Shown piece after piece: positions 60,958 to 64,000 of a stretch of 64,000 bases of DNA. The notes under the pieces are model-generated. The model saw nothing but the letters and a program-made list of their open reading frames with translations, did no database searches and was not told the DNA's origin. Location of the stretch: assembly GCA_004799545.1 (NCBI GenBank), contig SSMU01000020.1:1-64000 (forward strand). Reading direction: 5' to 3'. Position numbers and translations under genes: made by a program. The DNA comes from Phenylobacterium sp. Lineage in GTDB: Bacteria; Pseudomonadota; Alphaproteobacteria; Caulobacterales; Caulobacteraceae. The first letter of the stretch is position 1. Each line of letters opens with the position of its first letter.

Positions 60958-62541
60958 ATGGCGCGGGGCGCAAGCTTGAAGAGCCCGGAGGCGGACTGGA
61001 GCGGGGCGATCCTGCTCACCGCCGGCCTGACCCTGGCGCGGATCGTGGCCCTGTTCCGCACGCCGCTCGAGCTCTACCCGGACGAGGCCCAGTACTGGCT
61101 TTGGTCGCGCACCCTCGACTTCGGCTACTATTCCAAGCCGCCGATGATCGCCTGGGCGATCTGGGCCACCACCCGGCTGGGCGGTGACGCGGAGGTCTTC
61201 GTCCGGCTGTCGGCGCCGCTGTTCCAGGCCGGGGCGACGCTCACCGTCTTCGCGCTCGGCCGCAAGCTCTACGGCGGCCCGGCGGCCCTGGCTGCGGCGG
61301 CGCTCTACGCCCTGATGCCGGCGGTGCAGATCTCGGGCGTCGTGGTGGCCACCGACGCGCCGCTGCTGTTCTTCCTGGGCCTGAGCATCCTGGCCTATGC
61401 GGAGCTGCAGTCGGCGCTCGGCGGACGGCGGCTGGCGCTGGCCGCCGGGCTCGGCGCGGCCCTGGGCCTGGCGTTCCTGTCCAAGTACGCCGCCCTCTAT
61501 GCGGTGATCGGCATCGGCGTGCACCTGGCCGTCAGCCGCGAGGCGCGGCGGGCCTGGTCGCCGGCCGCAGCGGCGCTCGCCGTGCTGGTCTTCGCCCTGG
61601 TGCTGGCGCCCAACCTGATCTGGAACGCCCAGCACGGCTTCGCCACCCTGCACCACACCGCCGCCAACGCCGCCTGGGGCCAGGGCTCGCCGTTCAATCC
61701 CAAGGGGTTGGCGCAATTCCTGCTGACCCAGGCGGGGGTGTTCGGGCCGATCCCGTTCGGCGTGCTGGTTGGCGGCCTGGTGCTCGCCGCGCGGCGCCGG
61801 GCGATGTCCCGCGAGGACCTGCTGCTCGCCTGCTTCATCCTGCCGCCGCTGCTGATCGTCAGCGTCCAGGCCCTGCTCAGCCGGGCCAACGCCAACTGGT
61901 CGGGGGCGAGCTACCTGCCGGGCGCGGTGCTGGCGGCGGGCTGGCTGATCCGCTGGCGGGCGCGGCGCTGGCTGACCGCGGCGGTGGCGATGCAGGCGGC
62001 GATGGCGGCCTTCGTCCTCTTGGTGCTGGTCGAGCCCCGGGTCGCCGACGCCGTGGGCGGCTCCAACAGCCTGAAGCGGGTGCGCGGCTGGGCCGGGACC
62101 GTGCGGCTGATCACCGATCGGGCCAAGGCGGAGGCGGACAACGGCCTCTCCACCATCGCGGTGAACGACCGCTTCCTCTACTACGCCCTGGCCTATTACG
62201 GCCGCGCCTATTTCCGCGAGCCGAGCGCGCCGCCGCTGAGCTACTGGCTGCTGACCGGCAAGCCCGGCAACCAGGCGGAGAGCAGCGCGCCGCTCGACGC
62301 CAGGCTGGGGACCCGCGTGCTGGGCGTCGCCCTCGACGGCGTCTACCGCAACCAGATGATGGCCGACTTCCAGCGGGTCGGCGGCCACGAGATCGACAGC
62401 GTCCAGCTGGACGCCAAGCACCAACGGCGGCTCGACCTGTTCATCGGCCAGGGCTTCGCGCCGAAGCCGCGCGATCCGGTCACCGGCCTACCGCCCCGTC
62501 CTCCGCCGCCGCCCGGCCTACCGCCGCAGCCGGAAGACTAG
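60958..62541 (+). CDS. GT39-type (ArnT-like) membrane glycosyltransferase
   Basis: A 527-aa inner-membrane enzyme. LYPDEAQYWLWSRTLDFGYYSKPPMIAW by segment contains the catalytic Asp-Glu in the first periplasmic loop, typical of polyprenyl-phosphate-sugar transferases. About ten helices follow, and the C-terminus is a soluble domain ending in a Pro-rich tail. Relatives modify lipid A or proteins. The ATG at 60958 has AAGGGAG upstream. It overlaps the msrA stop by four bases (convergent). Confidence 0.88.
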   Translation: MARGASLKSPEADWSGAILLTAGLTLARIVALFRTPLELYPDEAQYWLWSRTLDFGYYSKPPMIAWAIWATTRLGGDAEVFVRLSAPLFQAGATLTVFALGRKLYGGPAALAAAALYALMPAVQISGVVVATDAPLLFFLGLSILAYAELQSALGGRRLALAAGLGAALGLAFLSKYAALYAVIGIGVHLAVSREARRAWSPAAAALAVLVFALVLAPNLIWNAQHGFATLHHTAANAAWGQGSPFNPKGLAQFLLTQAGVFGPIPFGVLVGGLVLAARRRAMSREDLLLACFILPPLLIVSVQALLSRANANWSGASYLPGAVLAAGWLIRWRARRWLTAAVAMQAAMAAFVLLVLVEPRVADAVGGSNSLKRVRGWAGTVRLITDRAKAEADNGLSTIAVNDRFLYYALAYYGRAYFREPSAPPLSYWLLTGKPGNQAESSAPLDARLGTRVLGVALDGVYRNQMMADFQRVGGHEIDSVQLDAKHQRRLDLFIGQGFAPKPRDPVTGLPPRPPPPPGLPPQPED

Positions 62542-63116
62542 CGGCCGCCCCACACGGCCTTGAGCCGCGCGTCGCGACCGCAGCCGACCCGGTAGGCCAT
62601 GTAGGCGGCGGGGTTCTTGCGCGCGTAGTCCTGGTGATAGGCCTCGCCCATCCAGAACTGGGCGGCCGGCCGGATCTCGGTGGCGACCGGCTGATGCAGG
62701 GCCTTGGCGACCTGGGCCTTCACCGCGTCGGCGGCCTGGCGCTCGGCGGGATCGGCGACGAACACGGCGGTGCGGTAGGTCGGGCCCTGGTCACAGATCT
62801 GGCCGCCGGGATCGGTCGGGTCGATGTGGTGGAAGAAGGCGTCGACCAGCTTCGGATAGGTGATCTTGGCCGGGTCGTAGGTGACCTTGATCGCCTCCAG
62901 GTAGCCCTCGTGGTTGTCGTAGGTCGGATGTGGCTGGGTCCCGCCGGCGTAGCCCACCGCGACGCCGGTGACGCCGGGGGTGTGCTCGATGTCGTGCTCG
63001 GCCGACCAGAAGCAGCCGCCGGCGAACACCGCGGTCTTGAGGGCTGCGGCGGCGGGCGCGGCCTGGGCGGCGAAGATGGCGGCGGCGGCGGCCGCGGCGA
63101 GGAGGGGTTTGTTCAT
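62538..63116 (-). CDS. msrA: Peptide-methionine (S)-S-oxide reductase, exported form
   Basis: A 192-aa enzyme with a signal peptide (MNKPLLAAAAAAAIFAAQAAPA). The active site is Cys35 in AGGCFWSAEHD, followed by VAVGYAGGTQPHPTY, HIDPTDPGGQICDQGPTYRTAVF by segment and FWMGEAYHQDY. It repairs oxidised Met in the periplasm. The start at 63116 has a weak ribosome site. It lies 32 bp after the BufC-like gene and may be in the same operon. Confidence 0.92.
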   Translation of the reverse strand: MNKPLLAAAAAAAIFAAQAAPAAAALKTAVFAGGCFWSAEHDIEHTPGVTGVAVGYAGGTQPHPTYDNHEGYLEAIKVTYDPAKITYPKLVDAFFHHIDPTDPGGQICDQGPTYRTAVFVADPAERQAADAVKAQVAKALHQPVATEIRPAAQFWMGEAYHQDYARKNPAAYMAYRVGCGRDARLKAVWGGR

Positions 63117-63148
63117 GGGGGTGAGAGTTCCACTATCGAGGCTCGGAG

Positions 63149-63925
63149 TCACGGTACGAGCGCGGCGGCCGGGCGGACGCAGGCGAAGGCGCCCGCGGCG
63201 ATCAGGTCGGTGAAGGTCTGGCTGAGCGGCAGGCCGGGCTCGGCGAGCAGCGCCCGCTCGCCAGCGCCCGCGAGGCTCAGGCCCGCGCGGCAGGCCGACA
63301 GGAAGGCGTGGGCGCCGGGGCCGAGGACGCGGTGGGCGACCTCGAGACCGGGGCGCAGCAGGAGCAGGCCCTCCGGCCGGGCGGCGAGCTCGATCTCGGC
63401 CGGCGCATCGTCGGCCTGCAGGGCGCGCCACAGGCTGGGCGTGGCGTCGTCGAACCACAGCAGGGCCGTGGCCGGATGCAGCGCGGCGGCCGTGGTCGCA
63501 TAGGCCGCCGGCGCGAGGGCGGCGAAGGTCTCCGGCCCCAGCGGCGGCCGGTCGGCGGCGAACAGCACGTCGCGCCGCGCCCAGTCGATGCGGGCGAGCC
63601 CCGCCAGCCAAGGCAGGTCGGCGGCCGGCGGAAAGCTTGCGAGCCAGTCGGGGAATCCGGCGCCGTAGGTCATCAGGCTGGGCGAGGCCGGCGGATGTTG
63701 GCGCGAGAAGGCGATGGCCCCCGCGGCCATCCGCGCCGCGCCGAGCGCGCGGCGGACGGTGGGGAACTGGTCGGCCAGGGCCTCGGCGCAACCGCGGGCG
63801 ATGGTGTTGCGGTGGACGGCGAAGCGGGCCTCGGCCCCCTCCCCGTCGATCCAGGGGGCGAGCGGCGCGAGCTCGCCGGCCAGGGCGTCGCTAAAGGCCT
63901 CTTGGAAGCGGCTGAGCTCAGACAT
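63149..63925 (-). CDS. HvfC/BufC family protein (DUF2063)
   Basis: A 258-aa protein. The N-terminal domain (SRFQEAFSDALAGE, then RFAVHRNTIARGCAEALADQFPTVRRALG by segment) is the DUF2063 type. The C-terminal domain is partly PqqD/helix-like. BufC partners BufB in the maturation of copper-binding bufferins. Its start overlaps the upstream gene by 8 bp. The following gene is msrA. Confidence 0.88.
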   Translation of the reverse strand: MSELSRFQEAFSDALAGELAPLAPWIDGEGAEARFAVHRNTIARGCAEALADQFPTVRRALGAARMAAGAIAFSRQHPPASPSLMTYGAGFPDWLASFPPAADLPWLAGLARIDWARRDVLFAADRPPLGPETFAALAPAAYATTAAALHPATALLWFDDATPSLWRALQADDAPAEIELAARPEGLLLLRPGLEVAHRVLGPGAHAFLSACRAGLSLAGAGERALLAEPGLPLSQTFTDLIAAGAFACVRPAAALVP

Positions 63926-64000
63926 GCGCCGGCGTCCGCGTGAGCACTTGGTGCGCCCGGTCGCGTTCGGCGATCAGGGCGGCGAAGGGCGGCAGCTTGT
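63918..64000 (-). CDS. 3' end of a BufB-like (DUF692) gene
   Basis: The last 26 codons read KLPPFAALIAERDRAHQVL and on, to a TGA at 63918-63920. This fits the C-terminus of DUF692/BufB enzymes, which modify cysteines of bufferin precursors. The identification relies on the short tail and on its overlap with the BufC-like gene. The precursor gene (BufA) would be expected beyond the window edge. Confidence 0.6.
   Translation of the reverse strand, partial: KLPPFAALIAERDRAHQVLTRTPAHV

Overview
The window is GC-rich, densely packed chromosomal DNA from an alphaproteobacterium. It most resembles the Caulobacteraceae, a Phenylobacterium- or Caulobacter-like organism. The clues are Flp/Tad pilins beside a CpaA prepilin peptidase, UrcA and SapC proteins, a HisZ-dependent HisG, two large TonB-dependent receptors, a HAAS/PadR pair, and a palindrome centred on a GANTC (CcrM-type) site. 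This assignment rests on gene content only. I saw no rRNA, tRNA, CRISPR array or intact insertion sequence.

Layout. 0-9 kb: 5' part of kdsB, a membrane-anchored cytochrome c, an NlpC/P60 hydrolase coupled to an M17 leucyl aminopeptidase, cpaA with two nearly identical 54-aa pilins, a UMF1-type MFS transporter coupled to a class IV aminotransferase, a class V aminotransferase and a tyrosine phosphatase. 9-22 kb: a TonB receptor, AMP nucleosidase, a class III cyclase-TolB-TPR protein, a Crp/Fnr regulator, UrcA, a dicarboxylate-type symporter behind two long perfect palindromes, a GGDEF-EAL protein and a PadR/HAAS membrane-protein pair. 22.4-26.7 kb: an accessory-looking stretch of very small genes, repeats and a TauD-family oxygenase.

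26.7-33.9 kb: class I ribonucleotide reductase, with nrdB and nrdA separated by an outer-membrane-type gene. Each has its own tandem NrdR-like boxes. An SLC13/RCK transporter follows. 34-42.4 kb: a solitary lspA, SnoaL-like and DUF1801 genes, an OmpA protein with 30 consecutive prolines, a Kef-type antiporter, a PCu(A)C copper chaperone and an M13 peptidase. 42.6-46.5 kb: hisS-hisZ-hisG with 4-base overlaps. They are preceded by a 25-codon ORF rich in His codons and a terminator hairpin, which looks like classical his attenuation.

46.5-64 kb: DUF72; dsbD, redoxin, pgi and a PKHD hydroxylase in one run; MaoC-like, SapC and PAP2 genes; aguA-aguB-GNAT (agmatine to putrescine); a second TonB receptor; a GT39 glycosyltransferase; msrA; and the edge of a BufB/BufC-like pair.

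The most notable items are the his leader/attenuator, the 53-bp palindrome before the symporter, a 66-bp segment of the HAAS gene that appears out of frame, the twin pilins, and the small-gene region at 22.5-24.9 kb.
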